64,000 nt of DNA from Cristatella mucedo (taxonomy: Eukaryota > Bryozoa > Phylactolaemata > Cristatellidae): the NCBI GenBank assembly GCA_009760855.2, contig WPIO01000001.1:11787501-11851500 (forward strand), written 5' to 3'. Positions 10,801 through 21,738 of the stretch are shown one piece after another. The number at the start of each line of letters is the position of its first letter. Within the stretch, counting starts at the first letter, position 1. The notes beneath the pieces were generated by a model, which did not search any database, was not told where the DNA came from, and saw only the letters and a list, made by a program, of their open reading frames with translations. The translations under genes and the position numbers were made by a program.

Positions 10801-13800
10801 AATTGAGCCACGTACGCTTGCATGCCATGCTTCGGTGGCGCCAACCTCCGTTCCATTTTTGACTGCTCAATGACTGTGAAACCACTGGCCAATAGCGGAA
10901 AATGGCCTTGACCGAGAAAAGATGCCACTTCCATCAACGACTCGGGGCGGTGTGCATTTGCCCTTGGACATAATTCTCCTGGGCTTGATACCCATTGACT
11001 TCTCTTATTGGTCAGGTTTTGCTCTGCCTTCTACAACGCTACCTTGCTCCAGTAGTTACTCCTGCCTTTGATGCCGCTGATAGCCCAGTCATGTTTATGC
11101 ATCTATGCCTTGCTTAGCTCGGCTATGGTGTAGGTCCTTGCTTATTCTGAGAGTTCAGCACATATATGTCAAAAGCCAAAAGTCATTGGTTTCTTACAGC
11201 AAATGTAAGTACCCGAGAGATGTGTTACAAGTCCTCTTTGTAAGTGTTAAAAAGTCGTGGTCAGGTGATTCAACCACCTCGGGATATAACATACTTGATA
11301 AAGCGCCCTCAGAGAACTCAATCTCTATCCATGTGCCTTGCATATGCTGCAAAGGAAGCATGATCGAATGGTTAGTAGTAACATGCTCAATACATAAGGA
11401 GAATCGCACTGTTAGCGGTGACATGCACAGGATCAGCATGCAAGAGTGGTTAGTGGCAGCATACGCAGTGTTGCAACACATATATAAGCAAATAAAGACG
11501 AATCACAGGGACGTGTTAGTTGCGACGCTCACGTTAGAAAGACATAGCTGCACAGTTTTGAATGAACTGTAAACCTCGGTTTGCACTGGCAGGAAAACTA
11601 ACGAGGGTGCCTTGCATAATTTAGAGACCATATCTCAATTGCACACAACAGCTCTGCTGTGGTTTTCTTGTCTAAGGATTGTACCCAGCTCACTATATTG
11701 GCCAGAGTTACATTTTGAAACCATGCGGTCGTCCTGTGGAATGTCACTTTTGATTAGGAAACTCAACTCTAGTGCAGGTACTGCAGGGGTAGTACGTGTC
11801 ACAAAAAGCACGAGCTATCATCGAAATGAGAATTGTTAGTACTTACAACTACCAACTTTGGCACTGGTACTTTTGCTGTAAGCCAGAGGTCGGCAAACTT
11901 TGGCCTTTAGGCCTGATGCGGCCTAGCTAGTGCTCTAGTCCGGCCCAGCGGCCCCCCAGTTATTTACTGATGGATCCGGCCTAACTGAGTTGTGGCTGTT
12001 TTCTTGCCCTTCACTACAGAGGTACTTTGACTTACGAGTATCCCAACTAACGAGTCTTTGAGACACGAGCCGTCTCTCGGCCGATTTTTGCTTTGAGTTG
12101 AGAGCTAACTGTCGTTGCGCTTGATTTTGCTTCTCGCATTAAGCAACATAGAGTGGGCGTAGCGGCTACGCCCACTCTTGGCTGGGCTGAGTGGGCGTAG
12201 CCGCTATGCCCACTCTTGGCTGGGCTGAGCGGGGGCGCGGTCTCTTCTGGCTTAGTGTGCCTTCTTGACCTCAAACTGAAATGGCCCAGTAGTAGGCTGA
12301 AATGTTTGCCTACCTCTGCAGCCAGCGAATGAGTGCACGCCGACTACGAAATATAAATTCGGATTTGAAGCTGAATAGAGCTATATTTAACCCTATATGT
12401 TCTCAGGGATAAAAAATAATACTGACCTGCTCCAATCGCAAGTTGTCGCATGCAAAATACCAATTTAATCACTTCTTTTGCTCATGTGCCAAGTTCTGAT
12501 ACCATGAAATTGGGTAGCCTCACGTAGTCTTTGAGGTTTAAAATAGGTCTATTTATTAATTCAATCTGTTCTTGCCAAAAATCAGGTTATCGTGAACTGA
12601 ACAGAAAGCAATATGGTAATACAGATTGTAAAAGAATTTCTGATGCCTTGAGAGATCAAAACCACTTTAAATGGATTCAAATAGTGTAGAAAGAATGAAT
12701 CGCATTAACTGATAAGCGGTTCATCACGAGCTGCAGTGCAACAAGCCTAGGTACATGGATGATAATTCACTTGCACTAGCCATTTTTGCTAAATATAAAC
12801 TTTTGAGTCAATCGGATTTATTCCAAGTCTTACACTGGAGAATTCCGTCCGTCAAAGTAGCTTTGTCCAGTTTCTGGGTTTTGGTGCACAGACATGGAAG
12901 ACGTTGGATTTACATCGGACTGGCGGATGTATAATGTATAATGTATAATGTATAATGGTACAACTAGACGACCAGAGTAAGAGAAAATACTGGTGTGGCG
13001 GGTAGTCTGAGGAATAGGTACTTCAGAAAGCTGAACCAGAGCTTTTCAAAGACGCGTGTTAGAGGGAGCGAGCGACGAGACTCTAAATTTGACGACGTGC
13101 TCAGCCGGAAGCCGGTGCAGAGCCGAAAGTAGGGCAGAGTCGAAGTAGCAAGACAGAAGACAGACGAGATTTGCACATGCTGTAGCGCCCTATCGCATAG
13201 GCAGGAAGATCTGCAAACGATTAGCTACAGTAGTACAGATCAGATGTCGACGAAAATGCAGGCACGAGCTTGCATCTCCCATCATTATCTAAGCAGACGC
13301 GCTTTTCGCAATGGGAAATTGTACTATCGCTTAGGCAGGAAAATCCACAGCGAGAGATTTTTTTAAATCAAGGCTCTCCATAACACAATCTAGACCACGC
13401 TTTCAGTTCCAGGCTACCAAACGCCTGAAACTCTCTGACCACTGATACAATTGAAGGCGTAACCTTAGGCAGTAAACGCTAAAGCAAAACTGCAACTCTC
13501 AAAATTGTTGCAATGAGGCGCCATTTTACGTAAGCTTGAGTACAGAAAACATTTTCTCCGAACGCCTTTTCCAAATAAGCTTGAGGACACAAGTATTTCT
13601 AGAGAGAACTGGTTACAAAAAGTTATTGTCACTCGAATGCATATTAGCTTTTGAGTGTTTCGATCACGAATATAACTAATATTCAAGCAGGATTGTTTTT
13701 TTCATTACCAATGCTTACGAACTGTTCCAGACTCGGTTTCATTGTGAGAATACAACTGCACTGCTATGTATTAGATCACAACTGCACATTTTCAGTAAAG

Positions 13801-16714
13801 CAGCCTTAAAAACTTGAAATAGTCTAGTGCAGGTTTAATACAGCTTATCAACAAATTATTGTAAGTGCCTACCGACAACACTATCAATCTCCTTGTGAAT
13901 GTGTTGCTGCATATCAGGATTCAAGATGCATTGCAGAAAAGCCCAAACCAGAGCTGTGGCGGTCGTTTCACTTCCGGCAGAAAATAAATCAATCACTGAG
14001 TAGACGCAACGGTTCCTCGTGAATGATCCTAAAAAGTTTCAACTTTATTATTGGCATGGCACAAGGGATTTCTTTAACTCATTAAAAACGCAGGTATGCC
14101 TTAGGGTTAGCCATTCACCTCAAGCTAAGCCAAGGCCTGTCAAAATGGTCAATGGACTATTTTTCAGCAACTAAATTATATCCATGGTTAATTGAAACTG
14201 TTCACGCTAATTTCAGCTATTTGATATACTACGATGCCTTCATACTTTAAAGCAATAAATATGTAGGATAACATGAAAAGCGACTAAATTTTGACCTGAC
14301 GGAATGAACTCAAAAGCTTCGCTGGAGCTGTCGGGTATAGCCATCGCATATATCATGACCTTTTCAATTATAATCCTCTTACCACATTGTATTTAATGCT
14401 TATTCCAGGATTTATTTGCAGGAATTGATAGTGATATATTTTTTAGTATCGGTTGCTACACCAAGAGAGGCTGCAATGCAAGCACTCACTTCAGTGGTCG
14501 TAGTTGTGAGAGTCAATGGTTGCACAGTTAAGTAATGTGTACACAGGTTAAATTTTACGTGCAATCACAAGGCAACAAATGCATCGTAATACTTGATGCA
14601 AAGGCCGGCACTTCTGACGCCTTTTTCTGGAATCGTCATTTGCATTACATAAAGCATTCGGCCACTGACTCGAGCTGATAAATTCCGCTGAATGCACTTT
14701 TTGCTTTTTATAGTTTGGAAAGTCAACTGAATTCCTTCCAAGTCATTTCCAGGCAGTGAAGACCCTACTGGGTGTGCTAAATGCTGTGTGGTCTCACGGT
14801 GTCAGCTATGGGCAATGACGATGCAATTAATTAGCTTAAGATAAAAGAGTTACCTTTAGATCGCTCAAAGTAATACGCAAAACAGCCGTAAGAAGTCAGC
14901 TCTACTGAGTATAATCGCACGGTGTATTAGCTCTAAGCATTGAAGTCGTGCGTATTCAGATCCTTGCAGTGAATTCGCACAGAGTCAGCTCCAACGATGC
15001 TTCTTGCTGTTTATATTTTCCGTATGCTACGCACCAAAAGAAATGCATTTAACTAATCACTAGCAGTGGGGAGACCAACAAAAACACCGAGACAGATGCA
15101 CTTTTTCTACTACTTGATTTCTATCACAATGATCGCAACCATAAAAAAATCTGGCAAGACATGGCTTATACAAATCTGAGTTGTAAGATATGGGTGAGAT
15201 CTTCTAATTAATTTTATATAAGTACCTTGCTAAACTGCAGTTTCATGGATGGTGAATAAAATCTGGGGTACAATCAGTCCTACTAAAAATTAAATATAAA
15301 TCTCAACTTCCTGAGAGCTGGAACTACAATCATGACGCTCAACTGCATTATCAATTCTAAGTAATGAAGCATCGCATACTACTAGTACGGCTATTCGAGC
15401 GTTTATTACATTCTCATAGCAAAACCTGCCCACCAGGATTATTAATGAGTTTGATTGTTCCAAGTGAATTTTATGACTAGTACACATATTGAAGGAAAAG
15501 GTAAATTAGTGACACTAGTGCAATGCTGCTGCTACGGCTGGGGCACTGAAAGCAATCCGCCGAGTCCACGGCTATGCCCCTCATGCTTCGTTGAAGCTTG
15601 AATCGTCGATTAACTAGACAATTTGAACATAATATGCCATACGTACCTGATTTCAAGCCCCTTTCTTCCTGCATTAAATCGAGATATGCCTTGATATATG
15701 AAGGAGGTGCTGATACGAAATTAGTTTCAATTTCTGCAACTTTCTCGTCCATGGTTGATGTATACTTGGTTAACACTTCTGAAAAACTTCTCATTTGGAA
15801 TAAATCAATTGGCAAGTATTGCAGCACGGGGAACGATCCAAGTATAGCTATTTTGCGGCCATTTATCGCTATTCTCCTCAGATAGTCCAGCAATAAAATG
15901 AACTTTTCGTCATCATATTCAAACCTTGAACCAAACACTACGCTTGAAATGACATTCGAAGTTGCTTTTGACAAGATTTCCTGGATTGCAAAAGGCTGCT
16001 GCTCCTTAAAGTGTATTTGTTCAACGAACTTGGAGATTTCTTCTTTTACTTTCCTTTCCAGTTCTTGCTTGACATACCCAAGATCTTTAAAAACCTTCAA
16101 TATAAGCTTTCGGTGTTCCTTCCACACCGGATACTTGGAAAACATTATGCCTGCAGATAGAAGAAACATGCAAAGACATGCTAGTAACGCTTCTAGGCTG
16201 AGCAGGGTAGACAAAAAAGTCACAGTTAAGCAACAACGATCAATACATTGCGGAAATAATTTCAGATTTAATAGCCTTGCAACATTGTATTTGCATAATT
16301 GGCAAGCTGCATGCTCGACTAAAAATTACCCTCGGCGTCAGGTGGCTCCATTTCTGACGCGTTTACAATTCGGTTGTGCTCACTAAATGATTCGGCTTTC
16401 TTTACAAGAGCATCGTTGATGGTTTCATATCCGTTTAGAACTATAAACATCTTTGACCCGAGCTGGATGGTGAATATGTCGCCGTATCGTCTCCATGACT
16501 GCATCAGAAACTCGATTATATCACCATACCACAGCAAATGGAGGACGTTTCCAATGGCGGGAATTCGTAACGGTCCTTTGGGATACCGTGACATGTCGAC
16601 GATGTATAGATATAGCAACCAGCCCAGCAGAATGACAACCATAATGAGCAGGATAGTCGATGTGTACGAAATCGAGGTCAATTTAAGGCTGTTAAATTCA
16701 TTCTGTGTTGACAT
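3597..16714 (-). CDS. Cytochrome P450, CYP2 clan (CYP-A), five exons
   Basis: This is a complete P450 monooxygenase gene. Joined exons are 16714-16330, 16150-15647, 14028-13873, 9295-9002 and 3772-3597. They total 1515 nt and encode 504 aa, the usual P450 length. All splice sites are GT-AG and all introns are phase 1, each splitting a glycine codon. Visible landmarks are an N-terminal membrane anchor at about residues 19-39, the hinge YPKGP, the I-helix motif AGSET at 314-318, the K-helix ExxR (EVLR) at 370-373, PERF at 425-428, and the haem loop PFGLGRRGCVG with the ligand Cys at 451. These place it in the microsomal CYP2 clan, acting on the ER membrane with NADPH-P450 reductase. Substrate is unknown. 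Intron sizes are 179, 1618, 4577 and 5229 nt; the last two hold transposons. Its tandem paralogue is CYP-B at 32-43 kb. Confidence 0.93.
4141..4292 (+). mobile_element. SINE-1 (tRNA-derived)
   Basis: The head has pol III promoter-like boxes: A-box tggtccagcggtcaagg and B-box gggctcgagccccg. The tail is gaagcgc, then agagattaagttctct, then ggggcgct, followed by AT-rich sequence. The tail can fold as a hairpin resembling the LINE-A 3' end. Inserted in CYP-A intron 4. Confidence 0.8.
4912..5081 (-). mobile_element. SINE-1, diverged copy
   Basis: Read on the minus strand, the head (ctggtttggccaagtgatt), a worn B-box region and the tail (agagattaagttctttt then agcgca) can be followed. It is more diverged than most other copies. 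Confidence 0.55.
5560..5850 (+). mobile_element. LINE reverse-transcriptase relic
   Basis: A conceptual translation contains KDNLGFGFNVYSDDTWLYL, the YxDD catalytic region of a CR1/L2-like LINE reverse transcriptase. The frame then breaks at several stops. It differs clearly from the LINE-A copies, so it is an older copy or a separate subfamily. Confidence 0.55.
6240..6480 (+). mobile_element. Possible LINE C-terminal relic
   Basis: The frame includes ATVTTCNDLPSYKSQLRTHL, which resembles the WNxLP ... FKxxLKTHLF ending of CR1/L2-like LINE ORF2 proteins. Evidence rests on this one motif only. Confidence 0.35.
6605..8880 (-). mobile_element. LINE-A, long degenerate copy (CR1/L2-like)
   Basis: This is the longest LINE-A copy. 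Reading down the minus strand there are an N-terminal segment (to about 8490), reverse-transcriptase blocks (PFKKAVVRPLLKEA, NYRPASLLPFLSKTLERAV near 8180-8330), the palm segment DLSAAFDTIDHQ (about 7990-8020), a GA tract, FHFYGDDT-like HFYGDDT at about 7685-7705, VHAFVTSRLDFCNSLLTGLP (about 7240-7330) and the C-terminal region to about 6850. The 3' end is a hairpin (aagcgcc ... ggcgctt) followed by ATT-rich sequence at about 6615. Frameshifts and stops make it inactive. It sits in CYP-A intron 4 in the same orientation as the gene. Confidence 0.88.
7740..7806. repeat. (GA)n microsatellite inside LINE-A
   Basis: About 33 GA units with one aaag interruption. On the LINE strand this is a CT tract between the codons for the 'VYS' segment and ADVIAKHN of the reverse transcriptase, where a sister copy (53590-53620) has only a short CT/C-rich run. 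Confidence 0.95.
9002..9295 (-). CDS. CYP-A exon 4: K-helix and PERF exon
   Basis: A 294-nt exon from acceptor ttatag to donor g|gtgagt. It carries MPFINAFLTEVLRFGN (ExxR), ALPHRVIHDV, FIPKDTEI, NLHSVLHD and FRPERFLD, and ends IPFGLG just before the haem-ligand loop. Its length is identical to CYP-B exon 4. Confidence 0.93.
9905..10540 (-). pseudogene. TRIM-like B-box and coiled-coil pseudogene fragment
   Basis: The minus strand reads ECPQHRKPLDQLCFDCKKAK followed by FTDCLAQCLGLGHSVAHQL. The Cys/His spacing is that of a B-box type 2 zinc finger. After a frameshift in a homopolymer run (eight A on the plus strand, 10357-10364) a charged helical stretch follows (RSARAIHLDKLRTKKKYAV, then EAKSKVKDYYGQLEESVV), as in the coiled coil next to B-boxes in TRIM proteins. 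A second frame change near 9990 leads into EVLNNQLDSFSETSDAEKL. No RING or C-terminal domain was found. Two frameshifts in about 600 bp and a position inside a P450 intron suggest a decayed gene copy. Confidence 0.65.
11285..11560 (-). mobile_element. LINE-A 3' fragment
   Basis: Contains the LINE-A 3' landmarks in order on the minus strand: cagggtcagcatgcaag-type untranslated sequence, tttgctgcaaa counterpart, then a worn version of the terminal hairpin (gcgccctcagagaactcaat). Only the last few hundred bases are present. Confidence 0.75.
11884..12318. mobile_element. Non-autonomous hAT-like element (MITE), 435 bp
   Basis: Terminal inverted repeats cagaggtcggcaaac (11884-11898) and, read in reverse, cagaggtaggcaaac match at 14 of 15 positions. 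CAGNGGTCGGCAAAC with a nearby ggcctgatgcggcc is typical of hAT-superfamily ends. The flanking octamers (ctgtaagc and cagccagc) agree at only 5 of 8 positions, so a target duplication is at best worn. No transposase frame is present. An inner segment from about 12013 (cagaggtactttgacttacg) looks like a second DNA-transposon end, so the element may be nested or chimeric. Confidence 0.65.
12150..12216. repeat. Two tandem near-perfect palindromes
   Basis: 12150-12178 reads agagtgggcgtagc then ggctacgcccactct, a hairpin with 14-bp arms. A second, slightly altered copy follows at 12190-12214 after ttggctgggctg, which itself recurs. Both lie within the hAT-like MITE. Confidence 0.8.
12925..12957. 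repeat. (tataatg)4 microsatellite
   Basis: Four consecutive tataatg units in CYP-A intron 3. Confidence 0.9.
13873..14028 (-). CDS. CYP-A exon 3: I-helix exon
   Basis: A 156-nt exon between acceptor tttttag and donor g|gtaggc. It encodes TRNRCVYSVIDLFSAGSETT and on to EIDSVVG. AGSETT is the oxygen-activation motif of the I helix. Its length and both phases equal those of CYP-B exon 3. Confidence 0.92.
14029..15646 (-). other. CYP-A intron 2 (1618 nt)
   Basis: AT-rich, with no recognised repeat family and no coding frame that I can assign. Boundaries are set by g|gtacgt and tttttag. Confidence 0.75.
15647..16150 (-). CDS. CYP-A exon 2: helices B' to G region
   Basis: It begins after the acceptor ctgcag with IMFSKYPVWKEHRKL, where the W and R fit the P450 C-helix WxxxR haem-propionate contact. 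It continues VISSVVFGSRFEYDD and ends GLKSG at donor g|gtacgt. Its length is 504 nt against 501 in CYP-B. Confidence 0.93.
16330..16714 (-). CDS. CYP-A exon 1: membrane anchor and N-terminal domain
   Basis: It starts at ATG (MSTQNEF), has a single hydrophobic helix, then DMSRYPKGP and the conserved SWRRYGDIF and VLNGYETIN segments. It ends PDAEG, splitting the Gly codon at donor g|gtaatt. Over about 79 aligned residues it is roughly 75% identical by eye to CYP-B exon 1. Confidence 0.93.
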
Positions 16715-18130
16715 CTAAGCAGAAAAAAGCCACCTCATACGCATAGCTTAGCAAGTGATTATTTGTCACAAAGACAAGGCTCAGACTTGTGATTGCCCGT
16801 GACAGATTTGTCAGCATTTTCCATGCACGCGTATTAGAGGAACGTTGAGACGATTGCAAACGTCTGATACTGGTATAGCTGCTCGTTTAATCAGACTCGC
16901 GACAAAACTAGACCCAAAAACATAAGAAAGCGCAACATTTGAAGCCAAATCATGATCCTAAAGGTATGCACAATTGGCGAATTCTGATAAGAACGTTCAA
17001 GAAGAAAGTGTAGATGTACATGTAACGGCTTGGCAAATGACACAGTAAGCAGCCTCGCTCATTCTGACCCTAATATAATCACAATTAAATTTACAGACCC
17101 TACATCCAAACACTACTTTCAGCTATTATTTTATTGACGGAAATAATGTTTTGCAATTACTGAATTTCAAGCCAGACTCAGCGTCTTTTATGCTATCGTT
17201 TTTACTTACTACTTTAATTAAACCTTCTTAAAATTTTTACCGTTTTAAAACACGATGACCTTGATTTAACGCTTGAAGCAATACAACATGGTCTCCGCCA
17301 CTACGAACTATGAGTTATACACACTCGCGGCCACAGGCAGGTCGACAATATTGCAATGTGAGCTAGCCTAGCTCTTTCGTTGGGCTAAATAGTTTTCCCG
17401 CTCGGAGTAGAAAAGCGGGGTAAACAGCACACACAATTTCTTCGAGAGTAGTTACTGTATTCCCTAATTCTACTGTTTTCGTAGCTTTCGGAGTAGCTCA
17501 ATTTTTGAAAACGGCACGACTCAGCTTTATATCCATGCTATTGGCCATTGAACGATCATCAAAGGTATAGGCATTGACCTTCCGGAAAGGCCATCGAAAC
17601 AATGTCTTCAGAGGTGTATACATTTTTACTTCTTCTCTACTACAGATCGTTCTAACCAATTAGAACCCTCAGGGATCTAAATCCACTTACCAATTTGGGC
17701 ACGAAATTAGCGTCACTGCACAATGCATGCATACCATCGTTCGACCAATGCGGTCATCATTTTACGACTGACATATAAGGCTATCACCTAAAAGCTCCTT
17801 GCCAAACGGGATTCGGATATTCCTTGCTATTTCCAGTGTTACATTAAGGATCTTTGCTGAAGGGCTGGGGCTGGAGCTGGGAATACAATTTCCCTGAGAT
17901 GCTCCTGACGATTGGTAATTTTTACTCGCCCGGTCCCGGTAAAAAAGACCACTAATCTTCAGCTGACCAGTAAGAGTAGCCGGAGGTGTGCTGCTTGCTC
18001 ACCCAAAGTGCTTTCTGGGCCACTCACGGAAAGACAATTTCATCGGTTCCTGTCGCGTGTTGCAATGACAGTGCTCAATTGCTGTGATTAACCTAGCCTC
18101 CTATAGTTGATCTCGTCCATCATAAGGATA
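16715..18130. other. Upstream of CYP-A, no recognised feature
   Basis: This stretch should contain the CYP-A promoter and 5' UTR (minus strand). I could not identify a convincing TATA box or start site, and no repeat was recognised. Confidence 0.45.
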
Positions 18131-19405
18131 CATGATTGCCAAGAACAATCTAGGCTTTCACATATATGAGGATGACAGTTGTATCTTTGCTTTGATCCCT
18201 CCCCAGCCTTCGAGCACCTCGAATTCTCTCAACTCACTTGCGGCATGTATTGATGACATCCGCACATGGATGGCACAAATTTTTCCTCAATTGCATGATG
18301 ATGAAACCAACTTACTAGTTATGGACAAACCAAGTGTGATTCAGAAATTGGAAAGGCTGACGCTCTAACTCGGCACTGCCACCATATCTCCTGTTGAATC
18401 TGAACGAAATTAAGTTGCCAGGTTCCAAAGTGACCTTTAAAAAGTATAATGCATTTGTACAGCGTTCCAAGAGAACTTAATCTCTATTCAAGCACTTTGG
18501 ATGTGCTTAGGGGCTTGAGCCCGAGACCTCAGCCAGCCCTTTTGTTAGGGCAACCACCTTAACCGTTGGACCAACCAGCTCAGCAAGACCTTTTGTTAGA
18601 CGACCACATCTCCACAATCAAATCAGCTTACTTTCAGCTACACAACATCGCTGAGACTCGGGCTTGCTTAGACAGGAATACCATGTTCGATCGGTCCACG
18701 CATTTGTGACACCCCGTCTTGACTTCTGTAACTCACTGCCTGCTGGTCTGCCGGCCTGTGCAATCAGGCACTTACAACTGGTGCAAAACTCTGCAGCTAG
18801 GCTTGTCTGTCGTGAGCACCGTAATTACCACGTCACACTACTGCTCGTTGACCTGCCCTAGCTCCCAATCAAGCAACGCATCGACTTCAAGGTTTTGCCC
18901 CACACTTTTAGGTCCCTTCATTCTTTGGCTCCAGCCTACCTATCGGATCTGCTGCCCAACCAGCCTAAGCATCGTACCACTCACTTTTCGGAATCTAACT
19001 GCTTACACGCACTTGGTAAAAACCTCAAATCCTTTGGAGACCGTGCTTTTAGTTCGCATGCTCCCGAAGCCTGGATTTCACTCCCTACTTGTGTCACGAC
19101 ATCCCCTGACTTGTCCACATTTAAAAATTAATTAAAAACGCACCTATTTACGGCAGCATTTAGCGAGTCCCCGTGATTCTTCTTTATTTGCTTATGCAAG
19201 CTGCCGCGTGTGCATGCTGCCACTAACCACACTTGCATGCTGACCCTGTGTATGCTACCCTTAACCATGTTATTGTTGTTGTTTATCGAGCATGCTACCG
19301 CTAAGAGTTCGATCATGCTTCCTTATCAGCAAATATAAAGCGCCTATAAAGAGATTCAATTCTCTGAGGGCGCTTTATCAAGTGTACTATTATTATAATT
19401 ATTAT
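18131..19405 (+). mobile_element. LINE-A copy, 5'-truncated, with nested SINE
   Basis: Starts in the palm region: MIAKNNLGFHIYEDDS, where the catalytic box reads YEDD instead of YxDD with Ala/Gly. It continues through TNLLVMDKPSVIQKLERL, is interrupted by a SINE-1 copy at 18439-18586, and resumes with a segment matching VHAFVTPRLDFCNS and LPACAIRHLQLVQNSAARLV. The C-terminal part (FGDRAFSSHAPEAW) and the full 3' end follow: catgctgaccctgtg, the hairpin (gcgcctataaagagattc then ggcgcttt) and ATT-rich sequence to about 19405. Stops and frameshifts make it inactive. Confidence 0.85.
18439..18586 (-). mobile_element. SINE-1 inserted in LINE-A
   Basis: The minus strand shows the SINE-1 head (gagctggttggtccaacgg), the B-box region (cgggctcaagcccc) and the tail. 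It is flanked by gaccttt at 18432-18438 and 18587-18593, a 7-bp target-site duplication that also restores the LINE-A sequence order. Confidence 0.8.
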
Positions 19406-20930
19406 CAAGTTTGGGGCGTCGCGGGTTGCATTCTTGTTCCCAACTTCCAACTCAGTGTCAATCTGCTGTGCCCTTGATGCGAATGCACCTTTCTAGGTTA
19501 GGCCTAAACATGACTTCAGCTCATGGCAAGACTCTACATATAATCACCTCCACCAAATTATCTATATTTTTTGTAGGCACTAATTTTTAAATTGGAAGAT
19601 TAGGCCATGGCTAGGGTTAAATTTTGCATGACTCCGTGCAAAGACTCAATAGGAAACGCACCTCTATGCTGTTGCAAGTGAAGACGTGATGGTTTCCGTT
19701 GCAAGGCACCTAAAGACCACGATGCAAAGATTTTTTTACAGTGCACAGGGAGCGGGAGGAAACTCTGCCTTGAATGCTCTAACATAGCGATCTGGTAATG
19801 GAGATAGTTAAATTTAAGAGTGTAATGGTGGCTTGTCCAACTGCCTCATTTTTATCTTTACAGAAGCGCTATAACGGCTAGCATATCATCTTGTGGTAAG
19901 CAAAAAAGAATACCTACTGAAAGACTCCAAACCTCTACCTGGGTGGTGAGGAGCAACCACCTTACCCTGCGGCTAAGACTTAATACCTGATGTGACCGTG
20001 TCCTTAACCGTTTGGTCGTAGCTCTGGTAGATAACGTGCTGCAAAGGAAACCAATGACATATGCTCCGAGGCTACAGAAACCTATTACGGCAGGACCTAG
20101 TTGCTGAAAATGGGACTATGGCTATTGTTGTTGACGTCGTAATGACGTTTGACATTGACGATTTCCTCGAGAAAGCCTGCAGACATATAATCACGAAGTA
20201 GGCCGGCCTAACAATGGCTTTCCGGCTCAATGGCAGAAAACAGCAGTGCTGCTGTCACGTTTTGTAGATGCTCTCGGGTCCGGTCCCGACATTTAGTAGA
20301 AACCACTGCCTCGGTGCTCTTTTAAGTTAACTTGGAAGGTCGCCCTATTTAAAAGCCTCATCTTGCATTGCCACAGAAGAGCATTAGCTGCGGCCATCAT
20401 TACTTGACGAAGTTAAGAACAAAAGTTGCCTTCAGCAGGGCAGTTTCGCTGCTGAAGGCAACTGCCTCTGCCGCTCTCTGCCGATGCTCTCGATGCTCTT
20501 TGCATGAAGCTGCATGCTTGAAGCAATCGGAAGCTCCCTCAGAAACTGTGTGTCAGTGATATGATGGTGGACAAAAGCCTGGCAGGGAGGAAGAAATGCT
20601 GCTCGAGTGAAGGTGACTTTGCGCAGAAATTTCGGCAAGAACCAAAAGCCTGAGGAGGAACAACCAAGACCTTCGACTATGTAAGGTGTATATGATTTGG
20701 AAAACGTGTAACTATTCGGTAGCTGCTAAAACTGACAATAGTCCGCCAGCCTGAAAAGAGGGCGGCGATCGAAGTCCGAAGCATGTGCAGCCATCAGTTG
20801 TCAGGCTCTCTCGACTTCCTCAGCAGGCGGTGGCCCCGAACAAGTACTCGAGGCATGCCTCTCAACATCTCGTTCGGGTTCTATCCACTTAAGGGTCACC
20901 TCGAGGTTAGAGGACTTCTGTAGTTATGGA
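19406..20930. other. No recognised feature
   Basis: Mixed composition becoming GC-richer toward the gypsy-like element. I saw no assignable gene. The sequence ctgctgaaggcaactgcc recurs around 20430-20465 as a local inverted and direct repeat. Confidence 0.45.
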
Positions 20931-21269
20931 ATTCGCAACTTAACTTTATCCAGATGCACGCCCTTACTTACGGGGGCCGGCGTCATTTACGACGCCCACG
21001 GTGACCGGTCCTAGATCCGTCTCCACTCTCCAGCCGGCGAGCCATCGCCGTGCGAGCTTCTGCCTCGGGCAGCTATCACAGAGCCACATCGGATCTCCGG
21101 GAGCGGATGTGCCGTTGATGTATTCGGTGGTCGTCAGCGCTGCGCTTCTTTGGTACTTTGAGCCAGCTGTGCATCAACTAGCTTGCGAAAGTCAGCGAGC
21201 TTTTTGCTAAGCGACTGGTAATATGCTGCTGCAGACGTAGCGCCTGCAGCAGCGTATTGTGCGAGCTCT

Positions 21270-21732
21270 AATAATAATAATAATAATATTGCACTTGATA
21301 AAGCGCCCTCAGAGAACTTAATCTCTTTCTAGGCGCTTTACATTTGCTGCAAAGTGATACGCAATAGAATAGTAAGTAAAATCATTCTTGAAAAACAAAC
21401 AAAATGAATAACATGGTTAGGGGTTACATGCACTGGGTCAGCATGCAAATGTGGTTAGTGGCAGCATGAACAGTGTCAGCACGCATAAGCACATCGAGGA
21501 CGAATCACAAGGACCCACTAAATGCTGTCCTAAATAGGTATGTTTTTAAGTTTCTTTTAAATGTGGTCAGGTCAGGGGATGTTCTGACGCAGGTCGGGAG
21601 GGAGTTCCAGGCTGTGGGAGCATACGAGCTAAATGCACGGTCTCCAAAGGATTTAAGGTTTGTACGAGGTATTTCTAGACTGTTGGATTCCGAAAAGCGA
21701 GTGGTACGATGCTTTGCCTGATGGGGTAGTAT
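21270..21732 (-). mobile_element. LINE-A 3' fragment inserted in the gypsy-like element
   Basis: This 463-bp, 5'-truncated LINE-A copy carries the C-terminal coding end (FGDRAFSSYAPTAWNSLPTC, LKTYLFRTAFSGSL), the 3' UTR and the terminal hairpin with ATT repeats. It is flanked by agctct at 21264-21269 and 21733-21738, a 6-bp target-site duplication. Gypsy-like coding sequence continues on both sides, so this insertion is younger than the gypsy-like copy. Confidence 0.85.
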
Positions 21733-21738
21733 AGCTCT

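Larger units (their letters stand above)
9296..13872 (-). other. CYP-A intron 3 (4577 nt), repeat-bearing
   Basis: It holds a TRIM-like pseudogene (9905-10540), a LINE-A 3' fragment (about 11285-11560), a hAT-like MITE (11884-12318) and a short (taatgta)n run at 12925-12957. The remaining sequence (about 10600-11280 and 12320-13870) shows nothing I can assign. Confidence 0.7.

Noticed and set aside
15898-16386. Plus-strand open frame of 162 codons
   Set aside because: It is the shadow of CYP-A exons 1 and 2.
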